NCBI GenBank assembly: GCA_964498095.1
Contig: CAZCFY010000006.1
Coordinates: 62,001-126,000 of the forward strand
Reading direction: 5' to 3'
Length of the DNA: 64,000 bases
Source: SG-bin7 sp964498095
GTDB taxonomy: Bacteria; Bdellovibrionota; Bdellovibrionia; Bdellovibrionales; SG-bin7
Shown: one piece after another, positions 25,482 to 34,129 of the stretch
Layout: every line of letters begins with the position of its first letter
Numbering within the stretch: the first letter of the stretch is position 1
Program-made: the position numbers and the translations under genes
The notes under the pieces: model-generated
Told to the model about the DNA's origin: nothing
The model's input: the letters and a program-made list of their open reading frames with translations, nothing else
Databases searched by the model: none

Positions 25482-25806
25482 AAATAGCAACGAAAATAAA
25501 CTTGTTCGAGGAATATCGCAAAATCTGAAGCATTATACCCCTCATAAGCAGCCACAGCGTTAGGGTTAACGATCAGACCCCCTTATAAACAGCCATAACC
25601 CGGAGCCTGGATCAGAAATATCAGTCTTTGTGATCAGGGGGCCAAAAAACAAAAGCCCTGTCTTGTCTGACAGAGCTTTGTTGAGGCGCTAATGGAATAT
25701 TCTCAAGTGTTTTTAGTCACAAATGGGCTTACAAACGTCTAGTCTATACTTTAAAGAGCCCCAGAGTACGTGCTACTATTTAGATAACCGCAAAGGAAGT
25801 TTATTT
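25482..25806. other. Gene-free interval with terminator-like hairpin
   Basis: No convincing gene is seen. A near-repeat ATAAgCAGCCA / ATAAaCAGCCA occurs at about 25544 and 25584. AAAGCcCTGTC (25652-25662), loop TTGTCT, GACAGaGCTTT (25669-25679) forms a hairpin; on the minus strand it is followed by TTTTGTTTTTT, so it looks like a terminator for leftward transcription, although no leftward gene ends there. Confidence 0.5.
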
Positions 25807-26295
25807 ATGAAAAACTTTTTTCTCGTCTTTTTTTGGACTCTCATGTGCAACGCAAGCGAGCCATTTGTCAGCATAAGTTCAAGTTGCGATGAGGAAGGGC
25901 AAAAAGTATTTAAGAAGGAGTTTAAAAATTTAGATCCGCGGAGTGACTGCTATACATTTTGTATTATTAATAAAAGTGGCGCTGGTACGAACTCCGAAAA
26001 CCAAAAATGTTTCCCCACTTCATATGAAACAGCCTATCAACATAAGGCCAAAGTTTTTGCCGTAATTCAGAATGTTTTTAAAAGTGACTTCGAGGATATT
26101 TTTGATTTCGCCGGAAAATCCGGTACAACCTTGGAAAGTTTAGTTACCTATTTAGATAAATACAAACACCAGGCCTGTAACAAAGGTTATAATAAATTGG
26201 AGCAAGCAAAAGATCGCTTTAATGCTCTCAATAAGGGGCTTCAATGCGAAAGAGAACAAAGTAAAACACGAGCTTCTGGAACAGCTTCGCAATAG
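25807..26295 (+). CDS. Exported cysteine-containing protein of unknown function
   Basis: ATG 25807 is chosen because AAGGAAG precedes it and the product then starts with a signal peptide (MKNFFLVFFWTLMCNASEP). The mature protein of about 145 residues has six cysteines (SSCDEEG, DCYTFCI, KCFPT, ACNKGY, QCEREQ), suggesting disulfides in the periplasm or outside. No domain is recognised. It lies within the candidate island, next to the toxin-antitoxin module but on the other strand. Confidence 0.7.
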   Translation: MKNFFLVFFWTLMCNASEPFVSISSSCDEEGQKVFKKEFKNLDPRSDCYTFCIINKSGAGTNSENQKCFPTSYETAYQHKAKVFAVIQNVFKSDFEDIFDFAGKSGTTLESLVTYLDKYKHQACNKGYNKLEQAKDRFNALNKGLQCEREQSKTRASGTASQ

Positions 26296-26478
26296 TCTAA
26301 AAACAAATGATTTTGGCGGCCACTAGTAAATATAGAGCACTGGCTTTTGAGGCAACTTCAGGCCTAGCTTTAATTAGGTCGCTTTTAAGTGCATTTCAGG
26401 TTTAGGCCCAGTTTAACCAATCTATAGGCTTCAAAAGTCTGTGTTTTATCGACTCTCAGGATAGGCTTTTATGATTTC

Positions 26479-27300
26479 TTAGTTGGCCTGTTTAAAGAAA
26501 TCTATGTTTAGACAAAAAACTTCTTCAGCCCCAGAGTCTTGGGCAATTTTTTGTGAGGACTCAATATTTTTTAAAAGGAGCTCTCGAATTTTCTCAAAGT
26601 CGGCTGCCGACATCGACATTGGAGAAGTATAGAAAAGTTCATTTGATTGTCGTGTGTCCATTTTTTGAATTGCCTTCATCCGCCAGTTCGTATGATGTTT
26701 AACGACCAAAGGTGAATCGTTGGAAATGTAAATCGTATTCTGGCCCATTCTATAAATGTTATTTTCTCTCGTACAGATTCCTGTTCGCTCTAAAAAATTT
26801 AAAATTTCCTCTGCCTTCGAGCGCTCAAGCGCGAATCTCTCAGCGATTTGATCGAGAGTTTGGCCGTCACCAATGGCCATTGACACAAAAACTGCTACAT
26901 AAATCCAACTCGAGTAAAAGATCGCCCGATCCTCTGCGGTCAATTCAATATGTGAACCCACGCGAGATTTAACTTTAAGTCTCTCGTCAAGTATCGCACG
27001 CTTCTTTGACTCCCAATAATTTTTTAGTAATTGAGTGCCTGAGCGTTCAATGTGAACGAGAGCAAAAAAGTACTCGCGCTCCAAGTTTGTGTGACCAAAT
27101 ATTTTGGAAATTTCGGCGGCTTGTTCAAAGCTGAAGTTTTTTAAACCGGAAAGAACGTGAGCGAGAAAGCTGGGATTAACATTGAGAAGCTGAGCCAAAC
27201 GCGAAAGATTAGACTTCCGATTTTCTCGGGCTTGCTCAATCCAGGCTCGGAGGTAAAGTCGATAGTCATGAAAACTAAATATATCCAACGGGTTACCCAT
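26479..27300 (-). CDS. TIGR02147 family (DUF4423) regulator
   Basis: The 273-residue protein is a clear member of the TIGR02147 family common in Bdellovibrio and Fibrobacter. It starts with DIFSFHDYRLYLRAWIEQAR, followed by a HTH-like segment (NLSRLAQLLNVNPSFLAHVLSGLKN) and the C-terminal DUF4423 domain ending near MSAADFEKIRELLLKNI and VFCLNIDFFKQ. It probably binds DNA. It is divergent from the exported-protein gene at 27414, a pairing seen repeatedly for this family, and likely controls it. Confidence 0.85.
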   Translation of the reverse strand: MGNPLDIFSFHDYRLYLRAWIEQARENRKSNLSRLAQLLNVNPSFLAHVLSGLKNFSFEQAAEISKIFGHTNLEREYFFALVHIERSGTQLLKNYWESKKRAILDERLKVKSRVGSHIELTAEDRAIFYSSWIYVAVFVSMAIGDGQTLDQIAERFALERSKAEEILNFLERTGICTRENNIYRMGQNTIYISNDSPLVVKHHTNWRMKAIQKMDTRQSNELFYTSPMSMSAADFEKIRELLLKNIESSQKIAQDSGAEEVFCLNIDFFKQAN

Positions 27301-27366
27301 GTTTTATCAATCGGTAAAAAAATCATTTATCTTTATACCTAATACATCTGGAACCACATGCTGCAA

Positions 27367-27383
27367 TGTGCTATCTTGGCACA
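27367..27383. promoter_or_regulatory. Possible operator in the divergent promoter region
   Basis: TGTGC - TATCTTG - GCACA is a short inverted repeat located between the regulator gene and the divergent exported-protein gene, 31 nt before the latter. It is a candidate binding site for the adjacent TIGR02147 regulator. Confidence 0.3.
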
Positions 27384-27413
27384 TGAAATGAATAACGTAA
27401 CACTGGAGTCTTT

Positions 27414-28385
27414 ATGAAGTTCTTATTGGGTTTAAAACAAGCTTTCCTGGTAACCGCTTTTACAGTCGCGCCCCTTTTTGTTTTTGCTGGCGGTACGGGT
27501 CCGGGTGGTGGTGATCATTGTGAAGATCGCATTCAAATAATTAGAGATGACATTAAAAATTGGATTGATAGAGGGGGACCTGCCAAAGGATTGAAACTTC
27601 CGACAGGTTTAGATGTCGGTGGCTATTCAAGTTTAATGAACAAGGCAATTGCGGAATCGAAAATCAAATGCGTCAAGCCCGGTGATGTCGGTCACCCCGT
27701 TATGGTTGGACAAACGCCAAAAGTCTGCCGCTTCGATGAAGTTAAAGGCGATACCAAGCCTTATCTAATTACCTGTGACTACAAGACATTCATGGATAAA
27801 ATAACAATGATTGAAGATGACCAATATTCCCTGGTCCACCACGAATATGCGGGGGTTGCAGGTATTGAAAATCCAGAAGATGATATCTCAACATATTCAT
27901 TGTCCAATCAAATTACTTCTTACCTGGAGACACAGGTTGTAAAAAAACTAGTCGTTAAAGAACCTGAACCGACATTTGAGCCGAAAACAAAAACATATTT
28001 TTTCCCTGCCGGAACACAGCTTGTTTTGAAGCGCGACCTTTCCTTTGCGCCGGGCGAGAAAACAATAGAAATCAGAAAAGGAAATGGGTTGTCATTTACT
28101 GCCTGCTATTTCATCTTAAAAAATGGGGCAAACGAAGAGCGTGTGCTCAGAGCAGGGAAGGTTCTAACAGTCGTTTCAGCAGAGGAAATCAAAGCTGATG
28201 CGCCATTTACTGGAGGTTTTTCCTCAATCAAAGTTGATAACTCCGCATTTCAACGCATTGGTTGTGTCACCGTTTTTAATGACAGACCAATTGAAGAGTG
28301 GTTTCCGTTAAGGGCTGCTCGAATTGAGACTTTTTTGCAGGACTGGATTGAGGTTCGTCCGTCGACACCTGAAGAAATCCCCTAA
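27414..28385 (+). CDS. Exported protein paired with the TIGR02147 regulator
   Basis: The 323-residue protein has a signal peptide (KQAFLVTAFTVAPLFVFAGG) followed by GTGPGGGDHCEDRI, an opening I associate with secreted Bdellovibrio proteins. A central YSLVHHEYAGVAGIE segment places two His and a Glu together, as a metal site might. Six cysteines are spread along the mature protein. The catalytic nature is not established. An intrinsic terminator-like hairpin follows (28401). Divergent from and probably controlled by the TIGR02147 gene. Confidence 0.72.
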   Translation: MKFLLGLKQAFLVTAFTVAPLFVFAGGTGPGGGDHCEDRIQIIRDDIKNWIDRGGPAKGLKLPTGLDVGGYSSLMNKAIAESKIKCVKPGDVGHPVMVGQTPKVCRFDEVKGDTKPYLITCDYKTFMDKITMIEDDQYSLVHHEYAGVAGIENPEDDISTYSLSNQITSYLETQVVKKLVVKEPEPTFEPKTKTYFFPAGTQLVLKRDLSFAPGEKTIEIRKGNGLSFTACYFILKNGANEERVLRAGKVLTVVSAEEIKADAPFTGGFSSIKVDNSAFQRIGCVTVFNDRPIEEWFPLRAARIETFLQDWIEVRPSTPEEIP

Positions 28386-28400
28386 CCGGCAAGCGACTGC

Positions 28401-28443
28401 GGCGAAGATCCTAAAAATTCTTCGCCTTGATCTTTTCGTTTTC
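28401..28443 (+). terminator. Terminator-like hairpin after the exported-protein gene
   Basis: GGCGAAGA (28401-28408) pairs with TCTTCGCC (28419-28426), and a T-rich tail (TTGATCTTTTCGTTTT) follows, 16 nt after the stop codon. Confidence 0.6.
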
Positions 28444-28463
28444 GTAAAGACAAATTTCTTGAA

Positions 28464-28492
28464 ACGGATTTTTCAAAATTTGAAAAATCCGT
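28464..28492. other. Perfect 13-bp hairpin in gene-free DNA
   Basis: ACGGATTTTTCAA, loop AAT, and the exact reverse complement of the arm. It lies in the gene-poor right part of the candidate island. It could be a second terminator (A/T-rich stem with T-run inside) or an element end. Confidence 0.55.
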
Positions 28493-28652
28493 GGCCAAAA
28501 TCTCTACTAACTCACTTGGAAATTTCAAAATTTTCGGAAAACCTATTCACGAACGCATTATCAACCACTAGTTTCTCATAAACCAAACAACCACCAACGG
28601 GCTCGAAGATGATTCAGGCCTTTTGATTTTTCACGCTACTCAACAGACAAAA
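28493..28652. other. Interval without recognised gene
   Basis: This stretch, and the neighbouring 28848-29001, hold no gene or repeat that I can support apart from the weak small frame at 28653-28847. Base composition is uneven and A/T rich in parts, as expected of decayed island DNA. Confidence 0.4.
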
Positions 28653-28847
28653 TCACTTTCGAGATCTTTTTGAAGCGCCTTGATCATGCAAATAGAGCCC
28701 GCTACCTCTATAATCGTTTCCGGTCATCATGCGAGTGAATGTGCACGCACTAATAGGCCCATGCATATAGGCCGCTGCTGTCTGATCATGAAGCTTGATT
28801 GCCAGGTCGGCAAAGCCGACGCTGAAGACCCCGACCCAGAAGTACAA
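28653..28847 (-). CDS. Possible small protein or gene remnant
   Basis: The 64-codon frame starts with TTG and has no clear ribosome site. Its sequence is protein-like (a hydrophobic YFWVGVFSVGFADLAI, then HDQTAAAYMHGPISACTF and TRMMTGNDYRGSGLYLHDQ) rather than a random frame. No family is recognised. It lies near the right edge of the candidate island and could be a fragment. Confidence 0.3.
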   Translation of the reverse strand: MYFWVGVFSVGFADLAIKLHDQTAAAYMHGPISACTFTRMMTGNDYRGSGLYLHDQGASKRSRK

Positions 28848-29001
28848 AATGATCTTTAAACTTTAATCAAATAAAACAAGCATAGTTCCCCCTTATCAAA
28901 CCCCCATCACGCCAGCTCTGGGGATTCGATTTGATTTTTCCTTTTCCAAGGGATATTAGAGACTCTTAACGCGGTCAGCCCTTGTTCGATCATAATTGCA
29001 T

Positions 29002-29013
29002 GGCCCCTACCAA
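29002..29013. other. Candidate attR core
   Basis: GGCCCCTACCAA is an exact copy of the tRNA 3' end at 22640-22651. With attL it delimits 6.36 kb that contain the recombinase, toxin-antitoxin and regulator genes. The short length fits a serine recombinase core but also leaves room for coincidence. Confidence 0.45.
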
Positions 29014-29025
29014 TCGGAGCTTCGC

Positions 29026-29554
29026 TTGAACCAAAAAATTAAAAGCCCACTTTTAGAAATCGTCGCAGGACCTAATGGGAGCGAAAAAGCAACTTTGGCT
29101 AAATGGCGCCGGACAATTTAAGGCGGGTAGAATCTTGTTGAATCAGCTCAAACAAGGCATCGAGAATAGAGAAGATGTCGCCTTTGAATCTACTTTGTCA
29201 GGAAAAACTTATTTAAATATTCTAGGTCTTGCCAAAAGAAACAATTATCAGATTCGAATTTATTTTCTCTACCTTGGTGACCAACGGCAAAATATTCGTC
29301 GAATAAAAGAACGCGTAAAAATGGGTGGCCCTAATGTGCCGACAAAAGATGTCGTGCGACGATTTAAGAGGTGTTTTCACAATTTCTGGTTTCTTTACCG
29401 AGTGTACTGTGACGACTGGCTTTTGGTTAACAATTCTGGCAAGGAGCCTTATAAAGTTTTAGATCTCGTATCATTTGATCAATTGAGTTCCAATGAAAAG
29501 CTAAAGTTTGAAAAAAATTTTTTAAAGGGTCGCGTTTTTCATGGCAAAAAATAA
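29026..29554 (+). pseudogene. Decayed zeta-toxin-like P-loop kinase (COG4185 type)
   Basis: A frame from TTG 29026 encodes PLLEIVAGPNGSEKATLAKW, a Walker A region in which the expected GSGKST is changed to GSEKAT, then meets TAA. In the +1 frame (from 29075) the rest of the family follows: AGRILLNQL, FESTLSGKTYLNILGLAK, IYFLYLGD, RVKMGGPNVPTKDVVRRF and DDWLLVNNSG. Compared with intact zeta/COG4185 proteins about 35-40 residues between Walker A and AGRILL are missing. A frameshift, a deletion and a degenerate ATP site argue for loss of function. Its end overlaps the transglycosylase gene by 14 nt. It begins 13 nt after the candidate attR. Confidence 0.68.
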
Positions 29555-30413
29555 GATTAATAGTGACCTTCAAAAGGCACTTAAAAGGTTCCCCTTAATT
29601 GTGGCCGAGAAGAAAAAGCAAGCCAAAATGCGAAAGAAAATTTCGGATAGGTTTGATAAGTTTTCAAAAAAAATCGACAAAACAATAAAGCCCTTGGACG
29701 CGTCCTCGAAGTCCATGGAAGAGATCCACCCATGGAGGCCCTGCCCGCTGGGACAACATTGGGTAATAACGCATCGAAATAGTGTCAAGCCCAGTAAGGA
29801 AAATCCTCAGGGTGGAACAGCAATTCAATCAGGACATTGTCGGAAGAATCCCTCGAAAAAAGACCATTTGTACAAAGACGATATTATAGAAATTTCACAA
29901 AGATATTTTTCAGATTTGCAAGGATCTCCATCATCGAATGATTTGGGTTTCGGCAGCGACAACAACATTTATGACAGTTTAATAAGGGGTTGGACGCAGT
30001 ATTGGAATGACGTTTTAAAACCCAAAGACCCTCTTGATGCAGACCTAGTAAAAGCACTTATCGCTAGTGAGTCGGGTTTCAAGAAAGATGCTTGGAATGG
30101 AATAAAAGGTGGCGGTGGTGCCCACGGCCTTATGCAGGTCCTTAACAAGTCAGTCCCGCTCCTTGGGGATGCCAAGGAGCTTAACGATCATTTTGTTAAT
30201 TTAACTAAAGACGATATGAAAGATCCAAACCTGTCAATATGCGCGGGAATTCGATGGTTATTTAGAAAAAAACAAATCGTTGAAAGTAGGCGCGGGAATT
30301 CGGTTGCTTGGCGTGATGTCGTTGCATATTATAAGGGTATTGAACCTACCGATAAAAAGCTTATGCCGCGTTTCGACAAGTTTTTTAAAACGTTAAAGGG
30401 TGCAGAGAAGTGA
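29541..30413 (+). CDS. Leaderless lytic-transglycosylase (SLT) domain protein
   Basis: The 290-residue protein has no signal peptide; the first 60 residues are Lys-rich and helical. Residues 63-105 form a compact Cys/His segment (PWRPCPLGQHWVITH ... SGHCRKNP) that may bind a metal. From about 168 comes a family 1 SLT domain: LVKALIASESGF with the catalytic Glu (about 177), AHGLMQV, an ICAGIRWL segment and VAYYKG. Such domains cut peptidoglycan glycan strands, so a protein without Sec signal needs another exporter or a phage-like lysis route. It overlaps an exported small protein downstream by 4 nt. It may be a peptidoglycan-attacking effector. Confidence 0.82.
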   Translation: MAKNKINSDLQKALKRFPLIVAEKKKQAKMRKKISDRFDKFSKKIDKTIKPLDASSKSMEEIHPWRPCPLGQHWVITHRNSVKPSKENPQGGTAIQSGHCRKNPSKKDHLYKDDIIEISQRYFSDLQGSPSSNDLGFGSDNNIYDSLIRGWTQYWNDVLKPKDPLDADLVKALIASESGFKKDAWNGIKGGGGAHGLMQVLNKSVPLLGDAKELNDHFVNLTKDDMKDPNLSICAGIRWLFRKKQIVESRRGNSVAWRDVVAYYKGIEPTDKKLMPRFDKFFKTLKGAEK

Positions 30414-30988
30414 GGCAGATGAGTGCGATTATTATTTTTATCAGTATGGTGTTTAAGTTTTCTGCGGCTGGAGTTACCATTGAAAAATATTCGTCCAAAT
30501 ATCCAAATAACCTCTTAACCCCGGGCTATAATATCACTACTGAAGATGATTTGGCTTTTGATAGTCAGCGGCGCAAAATTGGTCCATATAATCCAAAAGT
30601 TTCTTTGAGTGAGCTTTACTGGCAATGCTTCCCGGTCGATGATGTTTCAGCGGGATTTAATGCTTGGGTTGGGCCAGATGGGATGGATCGCTATGATTCC
30701 ATCCATACAATGTGTTCAATTGAGATACGTGTTCGCGCAAATAACGAGATGCAGCTTTTTGTTGATCGGCGCGGTCATCAAATTGAGTTTTGTTTGGATT
30801 TCGCAAATGCCTGGAAAATGCTAACAGCAAAACAGAAAGTTGTTTGCCTGAATGGAGAAGGCGGCGGATACAATCAGGACAAAGAGTTAGGTGAACATAA
30901 GCTTTGGACCTGGGTAAAATTTAAAACAAGAGCGGGATGTTATTCATATTTTGCGGAGGAATGTAACACATCAAAACTTAAAAAGTAG
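30410..30988 (+). CDS. Small exported protein, possible immunity or partner protein
   Basis: Translation may start at GTG 30410, which overlaps the previous stop (GTGA), or ATG 30419. The product of about 190 residues starts with a signal peptide (MSAIIIFISMVFKFSAAG) and has six cysteines in the mature part (WQCFP, TMCSIE, EFCLDF, VVCLNG, GCYSYF, EECNTS), suggesting a disulfide-bonded periplasmic protein. No family is recognised. Tight coupling to the transglycosylase gene suggests a periplasmic inhibitor that protects the producer, but this is inference from context only. Confidence 0.7.
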   Translation: MRQMSAIIIFISMVFKFSAAGVTIEKYSSKYPNNLLTPGYNITTEDDLAFDSQRRKIGPYNPKVSLSELYWQCFPVDDVSAGFNAWVGPDGMDRYDSIHTMCSIEIRVRANNEMQLFVDRRGHQIEFCLDFANAWKMLTAKQKVVCLNGEGGGYNQDKELGEHKLWTWVKFKTRAGCYSYFAEECNTSKLKK

Positions 30989-31139
30989 TACTGATGAAAA
31001 GGTTTTATTTCTATTTTCAATCTTCGCCACCGGGCAAGTTATAGTAATTGCCAAAAATTTATTTATGACTCCTTCCCTTAGCTTCTAATTGCCTACTCTA
31101 ATGAAAGGTTCATGTTCTATGCCAGGGGAAAGACTGGAG

Positions 31140-32558
31140 TTATTTCACCCAACGATCAAACTCGCCACTGTTTTCCTGCACGTAGACCTCGACAAATTCC
31201 ATGATTTCGCGTGGGTACATCTCGGGAAGACCTTCGGAGCGTAGCTTTTGTTGATATCGCTCTAGAACTTCCTCTAGTTTGTCGCCAACGCGCTGTATGG
31301 CCGTAACTACTGCTAAGGATTTCGCAGATTGATCAGGAGAAGCTTTGTTAATCAAGGGTAAGCCACCAATAAGGGGAATCCCGCGCAGAGTACTTATGAT
31401 GCCGCCGATGGCTATCTCACCACGGGTTACACGGTAAGTAAGGTCGCCCTTATCCAGCCACGAAAAAATCTTGGTCAAAATTAAGTCTTTGTTGCGTAGA
31501 GTGCGAGTTTTAGCAAAGTTGCGCCACTCTGCCACGATTTCAAATCGCGGATCGAGTTCGATATCTCCGGGGGCATAAGTTGTTTTAGCGGTAACGCCAA
31601 TGTCGTCAAAAAACTGTTTGTAATTGGAACTTAAAACTGTAGGGAAAAGATTTAGCTTCACTCGGCCAGCGGAGGCTTTTTCAAAACCCAAATAAGCTAT
31701 TTGAGAGCAAAAAAGTTTTGATTCGTCGTTTAGATTCATCGAGAAGTTATAAGGAATTTTTTTTCCGTTAATGCGCTCATACATCAGTTGTGCGGCGACA
31801 TGAGGGAGAAGCGGCTGCGGACCCGCCTTATAACGAAAGAGCGCCAGACGTGAGCCACTGTGTTCCTCTAAAAATTCCTTTAGGGGGTAAGATCGCGCCC
31901 CTTGAGAAATTACTGACTCAACGATAAATTGCTCTTTCGTGTTGGCGTCTTCATAAACCATGGCTTGGTGACTAAATTGACTGTCGATATCGCCGATACG
32001 GGCAATGGCAGCACTATTAAAAACACCACCGCGCACGGTGATGATATCACCCGACTTAAATGCCAATTCAGGAAATTTTGGATTAACAAGCACATGCAAC
32101 GGCCCACCCTCGAAACCCTTTAAGTCTAATATCTTTGCTGTCTGATCCATGCCGATTAACTCGCCGACCATGTCTTCCATATAGCGGGCCGCGCGCGAAA
32201 CATTACGGGCTGAGCGCACTACGCGCGCACCATAACTATAATCCCGCAAGAGAAGATCGGATGCATACATGTCTTCGACGATCCGGTGAAGGTCTAAGCG
32301 AAAATCCCACAAGGCCTGAATAATAAGAGGACCCTGTTGCTTGGCTTTTTTTAAATTAAAGTGACCGGACTTTAAATTGAAAACCAAATTATAGAGATTA
32401 TCGATTTTTTTATCTAATTCTGGTTCTTCCAGATTTATCACTTTGACGTAGGCATTAGCCTTCTGGATCTCAAACAAGAGATCCGAAGAGACGTCAACCG
32501 CGTTTGCAAATCCCGAAAATGACACTACCCAAGCCAGACAAAATACTAGTTTACCCAT
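31140..32558 (-). CDS. YiiX/YaeF-like permuted papain-fold peptidase, exported
   Basis: ATG 32558 is chosen because the product then starts with a signal peptide (MGKLVFCLAWVVSFSGFANA); the frame extends upstream to 32630. The C-terminal half has the features of permuted papain-like YiiX/YaeF (C92-type) proteins: FKSGDIITVRGG, DSQFSHQAMVYED with the likely catalytic His, and ESKLFCSQIAYLGF with the catalytic Cys. The N-terminal 170 residues are helical and not recognised. The likely site of action is the cell envelope, with lipid or peptide amides as substrates. Confidence 0.75.
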   Translation of the reverse strand: MGKLVFCLAWVVSFSGFANAVDVSSDLLFEIQKANAYVKVINLEEPELDKKIDNLYNLVFNLKSGHFNLKKAKQQGPLIIQALWDFRLDLHRIVEDMYASDLLLRDYSYGARVVRSARNVSRAARYMEDMVGELIGMDQTAKILDLKGFEGGPLHVLVNPKFPELAFKSGDIITVRGGVFNSAAIARIGDIDSQFSHQAMVYEDANTKEQFIVESVISQGARSYPLKEFLEEHSGSRLALFRYKAGPQPLLPHVAAQLMYERINGKKIPYNFSMNLNDESKLFCSQIAYLGFEKASAGRVKLNLFPTVLSSNYKQFFDDIGVTAKTTYAPGDIELDPRFEIVAEWRNFAKTRTLRNKDLILTKIFSWLDKGDLTYRVTRGEIAIGGIISTLRGIPLIGGLPLINKASPDQSAKSLAVVTAIQRVGDKLEEVLERYQQKLRSEGLPEMYPREIMEFVEVYVQENSGEFDRWVK

Positions 32559-32688
32559 GGCGGGTATCCATTGCAAATTAACGACCCGCTCACGGCAAAT
32601 TAATAAGTTTTCATAAAGATCCACTGTCAATTCGGTTTACAGGTAGCAAAAATTGACCGGGCAACCTAAAAACCTTTAAAATAGACAT

Positions 32689-34113
32689 ATGAAACAGATA
32701 TTCCTTTTGATGTCTTTAGTGTCTTCTATTTACGCTCACGCCGATCAATGTACGGTGGAAAAACTAAAAAGGACACGCGACGAACTTGCCGTTCCCGTAA
32801 AAAGGGCGGCTTGTCTTTTTTCGCTAGAATTTGAGCGATGTAAGAGTGTGATAATGGGTGCGGGCCTAGCGTTTGGAAGTTACGGCATTTATAAAAGCAC
32901 AATTCCAATGGGCGACGTCAAACCGTTTGCAACATCAGCGCAAGAGCTACGCCCCATCGCCGACGAGCTTAAAAATGCAAAACGTGACCTCGTCTATTAT
33001 CGTAATGCAATTAAAACTCTAGATGCCGAAATCAAAAAAATCACCCAAGAACTCTATCCCAAAGGTATTCCACCTATGGAAATGGATCATCTCAAAGTTC
33101 GACAAAACTATCTCCAAGAGAGAAAATTCTATTATGAAGCCCAACAAAGGCTACTCACCGACGCTGGCAAGAAAAGCGCCATTAACCGTACGCTCAAAGA
33201 AATTGAACTCGAACTCAACGAGGTCAATAATAAGATTAGAGGTACTTCCCCCAATAATGTAAAAACCGCCGATTTAGAATCGCGCAAAGAAACCTATTCA
33301 CAAAGACTGGCAGAACATCAAGCCGAGGGGACTAAGGCCACGCAAAAGTACGAGGCGCTTCGCCGCTTAAGTTTGAGATCGATTAACCAACAAATCTTCT
33401 GGAACCGAGTTTTAGGGTTAGGTGGTAAAGCCCTGGGTGCAGCAGGAATTCTATTTGACCCAGGAGCTCCTAATGCCTGTCCCGCTGTTGCGAGCGGAAT
33501 GTTTACTAGCTCTGGAATCCTCGCTAACGACTGCCAACCACTACCCCAATTAGATAAATTAGAAATGAAGCTATTTTCACTCTCCGACGCAGAGATGGCA
33601 GAGAAAATCAAAACTTATCCAGAAATCTGCGATCAATTTGACGAAGTTATAAAAGTCTATAATGCAAAAGTTGATGCGGTTATTGAAAGCCGTTTAGAAA
33701 ATACTCATTTAAGCGAAGTAACCTGTAAGGGCACTAGCGTGGAATTCACCGTGAAGAGCCACCCCGATTATGGGACATTGAACTTTAAATCTTCCGCGCA
33801 AAAATTAACGGTGCAAAATAGTTCCCCGGATTCCAAATTGGATTTTGAGATCAACTATGCCACCGATGGCGAAAATAAATCTCCCTCGCGCGTGTCGTGG
33901 AAACCTAACGGGAACTCCTGGCGTGGAAACTATTTTTTGATACAGCCGGAGTTTAAAGCTGCCACTGCGCACCCTGTAGCTAAAGCCGCAAGTATGTCGG
34001 CGTGGTTGAATGAATATTATAGTGCTAAGATTGAAGCTTGCTGCAAAGACGCTAGCACCTGCCCGCAAAATAATGTCGTCAGAAAATCAAAAAAGTCTGA
34101 CGCCGTTAAATAA
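32689..34113 (+). CDS. Exported coiled-coil protein of unknown function
   Basis: The 474-residue protein has a signal peptide (MKQIFLLMSLVSSIYAHA) and then about 170 residues of strongly helical, charged heptad-like sequence (around ELKNAKRDLVYYRNAIKTLD and EIELELNEVNNKIRG), i.e. a coiled coil. A central Gly/Ala segment (LGLGGKALGAAGILFDPG) is followed by a Cys-containing C-terminal domain with four to five Cys, ending in CCKDASTCPQ and a basic tail. No known family is recognised; an envelope structural role is possible. Confidence 0.7.
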   Translation: MKQIFLLMSLVSSIYAHADQCTVEKLKRTRDELAVPVKRAACLFSLEFERCKSVIMGAGLAFGSYGIYKSTIPMGDVKPFATSAQELRPIADELKNAKRDLVYYRNAIKTLDAEIKKITQELYPKGIPPMEMDHLKVRQNYLQERKFYYEAQQRLLTDAGKKSAINRTLKEIELELNEVNNKIRGTSPNNVKTADLESRKETYSQRLAEHQAEGTKATQKYEALRRLSLRSINQQIFWNRVLGLGGKALGAAGILFDPGAPNACPAVASGMFTSSGILANDCQPLPQLDKLEMKLFSLSDAEMAEKIKTYPEICDQFDEVIKVYNAKVDAVIESRLENTHLSEVTCKGTSVEFTVKSHPDYGTLNFKSSAQKLTVQNSSPDSKLDFEINYATDGENKSPSRVSWKPNGNSWRGNYFLIQPEFKAATAHPVAKAASMSAWLNEYYSAKIEACCKDASTCPQNNVVRKSKKSDAVK

Positions 34114-34129
34114 ATTTTAATTAGAAGAA

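Noticed and set aside
28324..28581. 85-codon plus-strand frame after 28324
   Set aside because: It overlaps the exported-protein gene in another frame and runs through two hairpins; composition is not protein-like.
28917..28932. tRNA T-arm-like TCTGGGGATTCGATTT
   Set aside because: No acceptor or anticodon stems can be drawn around it, and the distance to GGCCCCTACCA is wrong for a tRNA.
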